DNA from: a virus
Virus record (IMG/VR): IMGVR_UViG_3300032309_000421
Span: 1 to 37,482 of that record
Reading direction: 5' to 3' (one strand)
Length of the DNA stretch: 37,482 nt
This document shows, in pieces, positions 6,779 to 13,665 of this stretch. The notes below the pieces were generated by a model, which was not told the origin of the DNA, searched no databases, and saw only the letters and a list, made by a program, of their open reading frames with translations. Every line of letters starts with the position of its first letter. Positions within the stretch are counted from its first letter, which is position 1. The position numbers were made by a program, and so were the translations under genes.

Positions 6779-7115
6779 AGCCCGTCTTTACGCTTTATCT
6801 AAAGAAGTAGATGAAGCACATAGCGAATTAGTTGAAACAGAAGCGGAATACCACCGCATCAAATCTCAATATGAAATTGCTATGGCGCAACAAAGAATTA
6901 ATTACGCGCAACGCTCCACGCCTACGGGGAAAAATTACACCGTGCAAGAAAGAGATGACCACGCTTTAATAGAAAACAAAGATCTACATGTTGATATGGG
7001 CATTGTAGAGGCTAGAGTTAAAGCATCACGGGCTAATTCACAGCGTATAAAAACACAGGTTGAAATAGCCCGTTCAATCGGTACATCAGTGCGTACCAGT
7101 TTGGATCTAGCATGA
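6747..7115 (+). CDS. Coiled-coil protein of the recombination block
   Basis: The ATG at 6747 is chosen over a TTG at 6744 because AGGAGG is 9 bases upstream of it. The 122 aa product is largely helical: a coiled-coil stretch (about residues 8-52), a short conserved-looking loop with NYAQRSTPTGKNYTVQERDD, and a second helix (about 78-115). It overlaps the genes on both sides. No enzyme motif is seen. Small coiled-coil proteins next to ERF or nuclease genes are common in actinophages; the role is unknown. Confidence 0.6.
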   Translation: MIQVVTPAQIEARLYALSKEVDEAHSELVETEAEYHRIKSQYEIAMAQQRINYAQRSTPTGKNYTVQERDDHALIENKDLHVDMGIVEARVKASRANSQRIKTQVEIARSIGTSVRTSLDLA

Positions 7116-7282
7116 TAACATTTTTATTGATTTTAATAACTGCGTTCCTGGCTTATTCAATTGGATTTAAAATAGGCGCGGTATCAACCCTTGCAAGATT
7201 ATCTGCTATCTCACAAGAAATGCAGTTAATTCTTAATGATCTGCAAAAACAAATGAACCAGTGGACAGAAGATGATTTATGA
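7112..7282 (+). CDS. Single-pass membrane mini-protein
   Basis: The product is 56 aa. It begins with a transmembrane helix (residues 2-25, MITFLLILITAFLAY onward) and ends in an amphipathic, acidic helix (about 33-56). ATGA overlaps with both neighbours support translation. Membrane anchoring with the C-terminus inside the cell is the likely topology. Function is unknown. Confidence 0.55.
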   Translation: MITFLLILITAFLAYSIGFKIGAVSTLARLSAISQEMQLILNDLQKQMNQWTEDDL

Positions 7283-7431
7283 GCAGACAAGAAGCATTGC
7301 AAAATACGCTAATTTCTTTTGGTTACAAAAAGTTAGAAGCAAAAAAATTAGCGGTCCAAATTATCAGTAATTTAGATAATTATTTAAAAGTGCAAGAATC
7401 CGTATTCAAGAGATTGGGCAAAGCCAAATGA
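7279..7431 (+). CDS. Small helical hypothetical protein
   Basis: The product is a basic, helical 50 aa protein (MSRQEALQNTLISFGYKK at the start, FKRLGKAK at the end). It overlaps both neighbours by ATGA and directly precedes the Cas4-like nuclease gene. No family is recognised. The coupling suggests it is made together with the nuclease. Confidence 0.5.
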   Translation: MSRQEALQNTLISFGYKKLEAKKLAVQIISNLDNYLKVQESVFKRLGKAK

Positions 7432-8096
7432 TTGATTTACAAGACATGGTGATTAAATCTCTTGGGGCTTATGACAGTCAAAGAGATAGATCTAAACAAA
7501 TAGAAATTGGGCCTAGCAGCATTGGAAGTTGTGCGCGTAGGGTCTATCACGACTTAAAACAAACGCCTAAAACTAACGATACTGAAAAACTAGCAGCAAT
7601 CTTAGGTACCTTTATCCATTCTGGTTTAGATAAAGCAATTAGGCGCAATGACCCATTTGAAGATAATTTTTTAATTGAGATTGAGGTAGCAGACGGAGAT
7701 CTTAAAGGGCATTGTGATTTATTTATTAAAGACATTGGTTTAGTTGTTGATTGGAAAACCACAACTAAATCAGGTATGCGTTATTTTGGATCAGATCAAC
7801 AGCGTTTCCAGATTCACACCTATGGTTGGCTATTAGAAAAAAACGGTTATGATGTAAAAGAAGTAGCCCTAGTAGGAATTCCCCGTGATGGCAAGATGCA
7901 AGACATACAAGTTATGCGTGAAAAATATGATCCAGCAATAGCCCAGCAAGGAATTGCTTGGTTAGATGGAATCAAACAAATAGTTGCAACTAATTCCCCT
8001 GCCCCAAGTCCAGAGAAATACGCAAAATGGTGTACAAACTATTGCCCGTATTTTGATAGAACAGGAGAAATAGGTTGCCCAAGTATGACCAAGTAG
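7428..8096 (+). CDS. Cas4/RecB-like PD-(D/E)XK exonuclease with Fe-S cysteines
   Basis: The product is 222 aa. The nuclease core is visible in order: GTFIHSG with His64, GHCDLF with Asp97, VVDWKT with Asp108 and Lys110, and QIHTYGWLL with Gln128, which is RecB motif III. Cys35 near the N-terminus and Cys202, Cys206 and Cys217 at the C-terminus form the four-cysteine set that holds a 4Fe-4S cluster in Cas4 and AddB-type nucleases. It probably resects DNA ends to feed the upstream annealing protein. There is no CRISPR array in the window, so a recombination role is the simpler reading. The gene overlaps the whiB-like gene by 22 bases. Confidence 0.85.
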   Translation: MIDLQDMVIKSLGAYDSQRDRSKQIEIGPSSIGSCARRVYHDLKQTPKTNDTEKLAAILGTFIHSGLDKAIRRNDPFEDNFLIEIEVADGDLKGHCDLFIKDIGLVVDWKTTTKSGMRYFGSDQQRFQIHTYGWLLEKNGYDVKEVALVGIPRDGKMQDIQVMREKYDPAIAQQGIAWLDGIKQIVATNSPAPSPEKYAKWCTNYCPYFDRTGEIGCPSMTK

Positions 8097-8428
8097 ATTG
8101 GGATAATGCAGCGTGTATTGGTATTTACACAGATTTGTTCTATTCAGTAGAAGAAGAAAGATCTGTAATGCAATATCAATACATAAATACATTACGCAGC
8201 ATTTGTGCCGCCTGCCCTATTTGGCGTGATTGCTTAACTTACGCTTTTGCACATGAGCAATACGGAGTTTGGGGAGCGCTTACATCTATGGAAAGAATTG
8301 CAATAAAAGATCCAACAAAAAATCCACATCAGAGGCGCAGAGCATTATTAAATTTACATGACCAAGGAATTTCTTTTGCAGAGATTCAAGAGTGTATGAT
8401 CGCGGCCCAGGCGAAAGAGGCAAAATGA
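8075..8428 (+). CDS. WhiB-family iron-sulfur transcription regulator
   Basis: The product is 117 aa. It has the four WhiB cysteines, Cys14, Cys44, Cys47 and Cys53 (C-x29-C-x2-C-x5-C), followed by the GVWGALT turn (residues 64-70; usual form G[VI]WGG). WhiB proteins bind a 4Fe-4S cluster and act with the sigma factor; they are specific to Actinobacteria and their phages. The start is a TTG at 8075 supported by AGGAG 7 bases upstream; the nearby ATG is in another frame. The C-terminal tail (80-117) is basic then helical and likely contacts DNA. Phage copies may redirect host transcription. Confidence 0.9.
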   Translation: MPKYDQVDWDNAACIGIYTDLFYSVEEERSVMQYQYINTLRSICAACPIWRDCLTYAFAHEQYGVWGALTSMERIAIKDPTKNPHQRRRALLNLHDQGISFAEIQECMIAAQAKEAK

Positions 8429-9231
8429 GCATCATTAGATCACCCAGATTAGAAAGTAATTTTAGCGTCATCTCTAACGCAGTCATTAGGGATAACAGGT
8501 TAAGTTATAGGGCGCGTGGAGTTCTTTTAGAGATCCTAAGCCGCCCCGATAATTGGCGCGTTTCTGGGGAATCCTTGGCCCGTTCTGGCAAGGAAGGCAG
8601 AGATGCAATTTTGACAGCATTAAAAGAATTGCGGGATTGCGGTTATATCCGAATGGTTAAAGAGCGCAAAGAAGATGGAACTTTTGTTACAAATAATTAT
8701 GTTTATGACAAGCCACAAGACTTAGCACCAAGCCCTGAAAACCCTATTGCGGTGGCACCGACCCCTGGAAAACCGACACCTGGTAAACCGCAGTTGGATA
8801 ATCAGGCCGTATTAGAAGAACTATCTAAGAAGAACTTAGATATAAACAATGAGTTTGAAATTTTTTGGAATGTGTATCCAAGAAAGGTTGCAAAGAAAGC
8901 AGCAGAAGTAGCATTTCTAAAAGCATCAAAGCACACACCAGTAGCCACCATAATTTCAGCAGCAGCAAGATACGCAAAAGATGAAAATAGAGTTGAGGCT
9001 TATACGGCTCACCCTGCTACCTGGTTAAATGCTCATAGATGGCTAGATGATCCGCTACCAGTAAGAGAAAAATCTTTAGATGAAAAGAAGGCGGAAGAAT
9101 TACGGTTAGCAAGACAAAAATCAGAGCGCGAGCGCGAAGAAAGCCGAAAGTGGTTTGAAGAACAAGAAAGATTACGGTCAGCAGCCGTACCGCCACCAGA
9201 AAGATTACGGTCCTTACTTAAAGGGTTTTAA
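8425..9231 (+). CDS. Replication initiator / replisome organiser-like protein
   Basis: The start is set at 8425, overlapping the WhiB stop (ATGA), giving 268 aa. Residues about 25-95 form a winged helix typical of phage replication initiators (LSYRARGVLLEILSRPDNW, then ESLARSGKEGRDAI). A linker with proline repeats (PTPGKPTPGKP) follows. About 135-210 is a second domain with FWNVYPRKVAKKAAEVAF and HPATWLNAHRWLDD, the motif seen in the C-terminal part of many phage replication and helicase-loading proteins. A charged helix (about 212-250) ends the protein. No DNA polymerase or helicase gene is visible, so it probably loads host replication enzymes at the phage origin. Confidence 0.75.
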   Translation: MSIIRSPRLESNFSVISNAVIRDNRLSYRARGVLLEILSRPDNWRVSGESLARSGKEGRDAILTALKELRDCGYIRMVKERKEDGTFVTNNYVYDKPQDLAPSPENPIAVAPTPGKPTPGKPQLDNQAVLEELSKKNLDINNEFEIFWNVYPRKVAKKAAEVAFLKASKHTPVATIISAAARYAKDENRVEAYTAHPATWLNAHRWLDDPLPVREKSLDEKKAEELRLARQKSEREREESRKWFEEQERLRSAAVPPPERLRSLLKGF

Positions 9232-9241
9232 TTACACATTA

Positions 9242-9278
9242 GTTACCCGTAACTGTTACCATTAATGTAATCATTACA
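9242..9278. promoter_or_regulatory. Cluster of palindromes, candidate operator or origin element
   Basis: The gap after the initiator gene contains GTTAC-CC-GTAAC (9242-9253), then T and GTTAC again (9255-9259), and a perfect TGTAAT-C-ATTACA palindrome (9266-9278). ATTACAC also occurs as a direct repeat at 9231 and 9273. Closely packed short palindromes upstream of a ribosome binding site (AAAGGAG, 9284-9290) suggest binding sites for a regulator or initiator. Confidence 0.45.
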
Positions 9279-9294
9279 CCTACAAAGGAGTGAA

Positions 9295-9486
9295 ATGGCT
9301 ACATTGGTAAAAACTTCTGCACAAAATGTGCAGTACGGAGATCATGTAATTGTGAACAACAAAGAGTTCACAGTTAAATATATTGATGGTCCAGATAACA
9401 TTGGTACTTACAATATCCATGTTAATGATAACAATGGAAATTCTCATGTTGAAATTGTTTCAGGTTTAGTTACAATTCTTATGTGA
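9295..9486 (+). CDS. Small beta-rich hypothetical protein
   Basis: The product is 63 aa and predicted mainly beta (DHVIVNNKEFTVKYIDG, then GTYNIHVNDNNGNSHVEIV), resembling a small SH3- or Tudor-like barrel. AAAGGAG precedes the ATG by 4 bases. It lies directly downstream of the palindrome cluster, and its stop overlaps the RusA start. Function is not recognised. Confidence 0.55.
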   Translation: MATLVKTSAQNVQYGDHVIVNNKEFTVKYIDGPDNIGTYNIHVNDNNGNSHVEIVSGLVTILM

Positions 9487-9872
9487 TTAATTTTTTTGTA
9501 GATGGTCAGCCGATCCCACAAGGATCTATGAAAGTGATTAATGGCTATGTCATTCATTCACAAGGATCAGCGTTAGCAAGTTGGCGATCTGCAATTGCAC
9601 TATCCGCAAAATCAGCAGGAGCAAAACCACACTTAGAACCAGTGGAAATAAATTTAGAATTTACAATGCTGCGACCTCGCACAGTTACTCGCCTGGAGCC
9701 ATCAGTTGCCCCAGATTTAGATAAATTGATTAGAGCCGTTTTAGATGGCCTCACAGCCATTGCCTACCGTGATGACGGGCAGGTGACTTCCATCACAGCC
9801 TCAAAATCATACGGGGAAAGACCAGGCGTAAGCGTGAGCGTAGGCGCAAAACTGCCTGTTACTCTCCAGTAG
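9483..9872 (+). CDS. rusA: RusA-like Holliday junction resolvase
   Basis: The product is 129 aa and matches RusA closely: GQPIPQGSMK at the N-terminus, LASWR, then PDLDKLIRAVLDGLTA with Asp78, Asp80 and Asp88, AYRDDGQV with Asp97 and Asp98, and Lys108 in the ASKSYGE segment. RusA is a dimeric, metal-dependent nuclease that resolves four-way DNA junctions before packaging. The start is a GTG overlapping the stop of the previous gene. It closes the replication and recombination block; a promoter for the next block follows. Confidence 0.9.
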   Translation: MINFFVDGQPIPQGSMKVINGYVIHSQGSALASWRSAIALSAKSAGAKPHLEPVEINLEFTMLRPRTVTRLEPSVAPDLDKLIRAVLDGLTAIAYRDDGQVTSITASKSYGERPGVSVSVGAKLPVTLQ

Positions 9873-9918
9873 GTAACAAAAACTTTATTTAAAATTGTTA
9901 AGAAATGTGCCACAAATG

Positions 9919-9948
9919 TTGTCAATTCTCTGATCTAGGGTTTAGACT
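9919..9948 (+). promoter_or_regulatory. Sigma-70-type promoter, repeat copy 1
   Basis: TTGTCA (9919-9924) and TAGACT (9943-9948) are separated by 18 bases. The surrounding block 9903-9959 is repeated, with substitutions but identical spacing, at 11266-11322, including ACAAATGTTG before and CCATAAG after. The start codon of the downstream gene is 44 bases beyond the -10 box. Confidence 0.72.
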
Positions 9949-9991
9949 AATTCCATAAGCCCAACAAGGGGCGAAAAAATGGAGGCACTAA

Positions 9992-10357
9992 ATGAATACA
10001 TTACCTAAGTTCAACGAAGCAGATAAGTATGTTGTAACAGCAGTTAGCCCAACAGGTGCAGTCAATATGGAAAAATTTATTGATGGCGATTACATTTCTT
10101 GGGATTCAAAAGTTATGAATGATGAATCTAATATGAACCAACACATTGCTCGTTTAATCAAACAACAATATCCAGTAGTTGTAACACAAACAAAACTTAA
10201 TAAATTTAATGGATTAGTTGATTATCAATTAGTAATTACTATCCACCCTGATTCAATTTTTTGTGATTGTGGCAAAGGAATTATTTGCCCGCTTAACAAG
10301 CAACAGGTTAATTACTGGCAAGGCAAGATTGTAACCAGAGAAATGTTGGCAAAATAA
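9992..10357 (+). CDS. Hypothetical protein with a cysteine cluster
   Basis: The product is 121 aa, the first gene after promoter copy 1, with GGAGG upstream. The first 95 residues are mixed alpha/beta (YVVTAVSPTGAVNMEKF, QYPVVVTQTKLNKF). A CDCGKGIICP segment near residue 91 has three cysteines that may bind a metal. I do not recognise the family. Its strong promoter and position suggest early expression and possible host take-over; this is inference from location only. Confidence 0.6.
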   Translation: MNTLPKFNEADKYVVTAVSPTGAVNMEKFIDGDYISWDSKVMNDESNMNQHIARLIKQQYPVVVTQTKLNKFNGLVDYQLVITIHPDSIFCDCGKGIICPLNKQQVNYWQGKIVTREMLAK

Positions 10358-10530
10358 TGAAACACACATTAACAATCAAGGGTGGTCGCAGACACTATTA
10401 CGATTCAGGGTCATGTTCTTGTGGACATTGGAGCCAATTCTTAAATAGAGTTAATCGCAGAGGTGACATCAAAGGTCACAAAGATTTCATTAAAAGAGAA
10501 TTTAAACAACACAAAGCGGAGGCAAAATAA
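10357..10530 (+). CDS. Small CxCxxH protein
   Basis: The product is 57 aa and very basic. The motif CSCGHWSQFLNR (Cys20, Cys22, His24) is followed by HKDFIKREFKQHK, which together look like a small zinc-bound fold. The protein at 11356-11595 carries a related pattern (CSCGWES ... EEHKWSEH), so the two may share ancestry. TAATG overlaps with both neighbours. Function is unknown. Confidence 0.55.
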   Translation: MKHTLTIKGGRRHYYDSGSCSCGHWSQFLNRVNRRGDIKGHKDFIKREFKQHKAEAK

Positions 10531-10712
10531 TGAAGTTGTATAAATGGAGCGCTGGTTCATATCAATACGGTAAATGGTCTATTGAAAAAATAGATGGTGC
10601 TTGGTTAGTAAGAAGCAGCCAATTTTATCCTGAACACACCACCTGGGATAACACATTAAAAGGTGCAAAAGAATTTGTTGAACGAACAGAAGGTTGGAAT
10701 AGCAATGGCTAA
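10530..10712 (+). CDS. Small hypothetical protein
   Basis: The product is 60 aa, rich in aromatic residues (YKWSAGSYQYGKWSIEK, then WLVRSSQFYPEHTTW). The repeated W/Y pattern suggests a small beta sheet followed by one helix. GCGGAGGCAAAATA precedes the start, and it overlaps the preceding gene by one base and the next by 8. No family is recognised. Confidence 0.55.
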   Translation: MKLYKWSAGSYQYGKWSIEKIDGAWLVRSSQFYPEHTTWDNTLKGAKEFVERTEGWNSNG

Positions 10713-10956
10713 CGAAGTCGTTAATAAATGTTGGTTGCAAAAACGAGGTGATATGCGTACTACCAATTGGCATATAAAAGACCCAACATTCAAAGATATT
10801 TATTATTTGACTCTTTGCGGAGAACCAATGTCTTTAGATGTAGAAGTTAAATGGGAAAATGATGATGACTATAAATGGCAGTTTGGTAATTATTTTATCC
10901 CTGAAAAGGTATGCAAAAAGTGTGAAAAAGAATTAGCCAAGAAAGCGGTAAAATAA
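10705..10956 (+). CDS. Small zinc-binding hypothetical protein
   Basis: The start at 10705 overlaps the end of the previous gene and follows a GAAGG; a longer in-frame ORF from 10663 would overlap by 50 bases. The 83 aa product has Cys9, Cys38 and a CKKCEKEL pair (Cys70, Cys73) near the end, so a zinc site is plausible. The middle segment WENDDDYKWQFGNYFIP is acidic and aromatic. Function is unknown. Confidence 0.55.
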   Translation: MANEVVNKCWLQKRGDMRTTNWHIKDPTFKDIYYLTLCGEPMSLDVEVKWENDDDYKWQFGNYFIPEKVCKKCEKELAKKAVK

Positions 10957-11039
10957 TGTCAGAAGAACTATTACCATCTTTACAAGAGTTGGCTGATTTG
11001 GCTCAAAGGTTGATTGAACTTACCCAGGAGGCAAAATGA
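10956..11039 (+). CDS. 27-residue mini-protein (possible)
   Basis: The product would be a short acidic, amphipathic helix (MSEELLPSLQELADLAQRL onward). Its start overlaps the preceding stop (TAATG) and its stop overlaps the next start (ATGA), the same coupling as throughout this operon. It may be a real micro-protein, or a translational bridge that carries ribosomes to the next gene. Confidence 0.4.
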   Translation: MSEELLPSLQELADLAQRLIELTQEAK

Positions 11040-11224
11040 GATCTCAAACTTTAATTTTCTACATGGCTCCTGCTGGCGGCAAATGGCACACCGTAGATAG
11101 GATCACCAAGGTAGCCACCTGCCACCCTCAGATCATGGACACAGACACCCCTCCGATCCATGTAAGCCCTTTCCAGATAGATGTTCACCCAATGCTCTGT
11201 AAGCGCTGCCTGAAGGCCAAATAA
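11036..11224 (+). CDS. Small hypothetical protein with terminal CxxC
   Basis: The product is 62 aa, with AGGAGG 6 bases upstream. It has MAPAGGKWHTVDRITKVATCHP at the N-terminal half and MLCKRCLKAK at the end; Cys29, the final CKRC pair and the nearby histidines could form a metal site. Base use here is richer in G and C than in the genes around it, by eye. Family not recognised. Confidence 0.5.
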   Translation: MRSQTLIFYMAPAGGKWHTVDRITKVATCHPQIMDTDTPPIHVSPFQIDVHPMLCKRCLKAK

Positions 11225-11281
11225 TGACCCTGGACACGCTCAAAATAGACAAAAAGATTCCTACAAAATGTCCAACAAATG

Positions 11282-11311
11282 TTGCCAATTCTGGCTTTTA
11301 TGCCTTAGACT
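11282..11311 (+). promoter_or_regulatory. Sigma-70-type promoter, repeat copy 2
   Basis: TTGCCA (11282-11287) and TAGACT (11306-11311) are 18 bases apart, matching the promoter at 9919-9948 inside a longer shared block (11266-11322). The -10 box is 44 bases before the ATG at 11356, nearly the same distance as copy 1. Its presence argues that the longer open frame starting at 11224 is not the real start of the downstream gene. Confidence 0.68.
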
Positions 11312-11355
11312 TATCCCATAAGGGCAGACAGCCCGAAGAACATGGAGGCAAGGAA

Positions 11356-11595
11356 ATGAAGTTAGTAGCAACAGATCAGACAGTAACTATTAAGTGGTTT
11401 GCAGTTTTACATGACGGATCAAAAATGCGTAATGTAAAAGGTTTTATTCACAACGCTTGGGATATTCAATGTTCATGTGGTTGGGAATCAAGAACTGGCG
11501 GAGCAATTAAGGCTTGTGTTAAAAGAATTGCTGAAGAACACAAATGGAGTGAGCATAATTATTCTTGGACCGCTTCAACCAAGGAGGCAAAATAA
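11356..11595 (+). CDS. Small CxC zinc-finger-like protein
   Basis: The start is set at 11356, behind GGAGGCAAGGAA and the promoter copy; the frame is open back to 11224, but that part overlaps the promoter. The 79 aa product has a beta start (TVTIKWFAVLHDGSKM), the motif IQCSCGWESRTGGAIKAC, and a helix with EEHKWSEHNY, consistent with a small zinc-bound unit related in pattern to 10357-10530. Function is unknown. Confidence 0.6.
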   Translation: MKLVATDQTVTIKWFAVLHDGSKMRNVKGFIHNAWDIQCSCGWESRTGGAIKACVKRIAEEHKWSEHNYSWTASTKEAK

Positions 11596-11597
11596 TT

Positions 11598-12002
11598 ATG
11601 TTTTACTACAAGGCAGAAGCAACATACACAATCAATGGTGCAGATGTAACTCTTAATGGTTGCAAAGCATCAGAGCGTAATTATTCACATGCAGTAATTA
11701 CAGTTGCATCAGTTACAAATGAAACTTATTTTGATGGCACACCTAATCCTGATTTTGGTAAAACAATTTCTATGGTTTCATTTCACCAAGGTTTAGACAA
11801 TGCAGTTAAATCATCAAAATCAAATACTCATGCAACTTACGGTGGTCAAAGTTATTTAGATCGCAAAAATAATATCAAGCGTCAAATTAATCCAACTGCT
11901 GATACTAGAATTGTTGAAACAACTTTAGTAGATGGCAAAACTTACCGTAACTTTAAAACAACTTATATTGACCATAACGGTCAGGTAGCAACAACTAAAT
12001 AG
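11598..12002 (+). CDS. Hypothetical protein
   Basis: The start at 11598 follows AAGGAGGCAAAATAATT; a longer frame from 11565 lies within the previous gene. The 134 aa product looks beta-rich and polar (YYKAEATYTINGADVTLNG, then NYSHAVITVASVTNETYF), with a basic middle (DRKNNIKRQ) and a final strand pair. There is no signal peptide or membrane segment and I do not recognise the family. Confidence 0.58.
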   Translation: MFYYKAEATYTINGADVTLNGCKASERNYSHAVITVASVTNETYFDGTPNPDFGKTISMVSFHQGLDNAVKSSKSNTHATYGGQSYLDRKNNIKRQINPTADTRIVETTLVDGKTYRNFKTTYIDHNGQVATTK

Positions 12003-12009
12003 TTAAACA

Positions 12010-12080
12010 GCCCGCCCCTAGTGGGCAAGCAGAGATGCAATCTCTCTGGCGGGCGCTAGAAATACCAAGGCGGTATTTCT
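12010..12080 (+). ncRNA. Multi-stem structured RNA element (candidate)
   Basis: The 99-base gap between two small genes is largely base-paired. GCCCGCC (12010-12016) pairs with GGCGGGC (12048-12054) and encloses a perfect AGAGAT-GCA-ATCTCT hairpin (12031-12045) and a possible short hairpin around 12014-12026. A second element, AGAAATACC (12058-12066) with GGTATTTCT (12072-12080), is a perfect 9-bp stem with a 5-base loop. No U-run follows, so it is not a simple terminator. It could be an mRNA leader structure, a processing site or a small RNA. Confidence 0.5.
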
Positions 12081-12101
12081 TAACAAAACATGGAGGCATA
12101 A

Positions 12102-12728
12102 ATGCAACGCACAAAACTAAAAGCAGGAGAAACTTACTACTACCACGGTAGATGGACTAGGTTCCAAGGTTATGTTGATGTATTTCAATCTGACTTAGAT
12201 AATCCTGATTCAAACATCAACTCACGCAAACTAACAGTAGTAGATCCAAAAACGGTTTATTACTACAATGATGCAGATAAAACATACGGTTTATACAATT
12301 TTTCTTACCGTGATAAAACAAGTTATGTAAAGTGTGTAAATTCTAAAGGCGAAGATTTTTATACACAAGCAAGATGCCTTGTTATGACTTGGGCAGATTT
12401 AATAGACCAGGAAATTCCTAATTCATTAATGCGCAAAAAAGCAAATGATGAAGCAAGAGCCGAAAGACAAAAACAGGCTAACTGGGAAGAAACTGTATTG
12501 CAGCCAGCAATAGATGAATTTGTGTCTTTAATTAATTACTATAACGGTAACGAAACTACATCAAGATATGACAGTGATGCAAAAAACTACACAGATCAAC
12601 CAACAATCACCCAAGAAAGACAATTAAAAAATATACCGTTAGAAACTTTACTTGCTTTAACCGCACAATTAAAAGCAGGCAAGGATTTAACTTCAATTGC
12701 AGCAGGATCTAACAAGGAGGAAATGTAA
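12102..12728 (+). CDS. Hypothetical protein with charged helical C-terminus
   Basis: The product is 208 aa, with GGAGG 5 bases upstream. The N-terminal half is beta-rich and full of tyrosines (ETYYYHGRWTRFQGYVDVF, VYYYNDADKTYGLYNF). From about residue 112 it turns into helices (MRKKANDEARAERQKQ, then a helical segment around ETLLALTAQLKAG). It may have a small beta-barrel domain followed by a protein-binding helical domain. It is preceded by the structured RNA element. Not recognised. Confidence 0.6.
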   Translation: MQRTKLKAGETYYYHGRWTRFQGYVDVFQSDLDNPDSNINSRKLTVVDPKTVYYYNDADKTYGLYNFSYRDKTSYVKCVNSKGEDFYTQARCLVMTWADLIDQEIPNSLMRKKANDEARAERQKQANWEETVLQPAIDEFVSLINYYNGNETTSRYDSDAKNYTDQPTITQERQLKNIPLETLLALTAQLKAGKDLTSIAAGSNKEEM

Positions 12729-12944
12729 ATGAAATATAGAGTAGAACTAATGATTGACCAGGAAAAACTAAACATGGCTGCTGAGATTTACCCAAACATA
12801 GCCTACAAAAGTAAGTCAATGATTAACGCTTTAGAGCGAGAGCAGGTGGGCAACATTATTAGTACAGCCCTTGGTTCTTTATTTGATAGCATAGAAATCA
12901 CAACCGTGCGCAAAATTAGTCCAATCAAAAGAACGGTTTCATAA
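12729..12944 (+). CDS. Small hypothetical protein
   Basis: The product is 71 aa and begins 1 base after the previous stop, with AAGGAGG about 9 bases upstream. It reads as strand-helix-helix-strand (KYRVELMIDQEKL, then REQVGNIISTALGSLFDSI). It ends in a basic tail, and the stop overlaps the next ATG. Function is not recognised. Confidence 0.55.
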   Translation: MKYRVELMIDQEKLNMAAEIYPNIAYKSKSMINALEREQVGNIISTALGSLFDSIEITTVRKISPIKRTVS

Positions 12945-13090
12945 TGAAACTTACAAAACGCGGTAAGCGTGTAAGAGCAATTGCAATTTTGCTTGGGCTT
13001 GTTGCAATTTATTACATTGTTAATCATATCTGGTGGACAGGCACAGGCTATTGCTGGGGAAGTATTGATAAATGCGTAGGTGGCTTTTAA
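12944..13090 (+). CDS. Small membrane protein
   Basis: The product is 48 aa: a strongly basic start (KLTKRGKRVR), one transmembrane helix (about residues 11-29), and a short outer segment with WWTGTGYCWGS and Cys44. Small actinophage proteins of this form are frequent in early regions. TAATG overlaps link it to both neighbours, including the secreted protein that follows. A cell-envelope role together with that protein is inferred. Confidence 0.6.
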   Translation: MKLTKRGKRVRAIAILLGLVAIYYIVNHIWWTGTGYCWGSIDKCVGGF

Positions 13091-13665
13091 TGAGAAGGCC
13101 AATAATCCTAGGTTTATTAATTGCATTAATTCCTGCAACCGCACACGCAGAAGAAAACGGTGCTTGGGTTAAAGTAGATGCAAACGGTACTGCAATTGGT
13201 GGGGCGATTGTTTGCGCTGCATCAGTTTGCGGTGATCCAGGAAGCCTTTACAACAAACTAACACTAGGAACTAATGAGCGTTATGTGTTGCAAGCCCCTG
13301 CTACACCTGACGGAAATGTTGCTGGCGTTGGCGCAGGGCAAGGCGCAAAATCTGTTCAAGTTGATTTAACAACTAAAGTTTGGACTGTTGTTAATGAATC
13401 TAAAATTATAGAACCAATAATTACAATCTTGCCTGATGGTAAAAAACAAATAACAGAAAAAATTATTGGTACGCAAATTACTACACAGCGTTTTACCCCA
13501 GATCAAGCGCCTTGGGTAACACCGAATGCCGTAGTTGAAGTAACAACTGTTGTGATTCCCACAATCACCTCCGACTTTATAGCGCAACAAGAATCACAGA
13601 TAACAGCGCTTAAAAACAAAACTGCAAAACTTAAAAACAAATTCAGAAAGAAGGCAAGCAAATGA
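13090..13665 (+). CDS. Secreted protein with signal peptide
   Basis: The start is set at 13090 (TAATG with the previous gene); another in-frame ATG lies at 13072. The 191 aa product has a clear signal peptide: RR at the start, a hydrophobic core (ILGLLIALI), and an ATAHA cleavage site before EENGAW. The mature part has two cysteines (IVCAASVCGD) that may form a disulfide, a beta-rich middle, and a lysine-rich coiled helix at the end (about 165-191). It is probably exported and attached to the envelope. A role in superinfection exclusion or envelope change during infection is possible but not shown. Confidence 0.65.
   Translation: MRRPIILGLLIALIPATAHAEENGAWVKVDANGTAIGGAIVCAASVCGDPGSLYNKLTLGTNERYVLQAPATPDGNVAGVGAGQGAKSVQVDLTTKVWTVVNESKIIEPIITILPDGKKQITEKIIGTQITTQRFTPDQAPWVTPNAVVEVTTVVIPTITSDFIAQQESQITALKNKTAKLKNKFRKKASK

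Noticed and set aside
7428-8096. CRISPR-associated Cas4
   Set aside because: No repeat-spacer array and no cas1/cas2; the neighbours are phage recombination genes.
11224-11355. Longer N-terminus for the gene at 11356
   Set aside because: It would cover the second promoter copy and lacks a good ribosome binding site; GGAGG directly precedes 11356.
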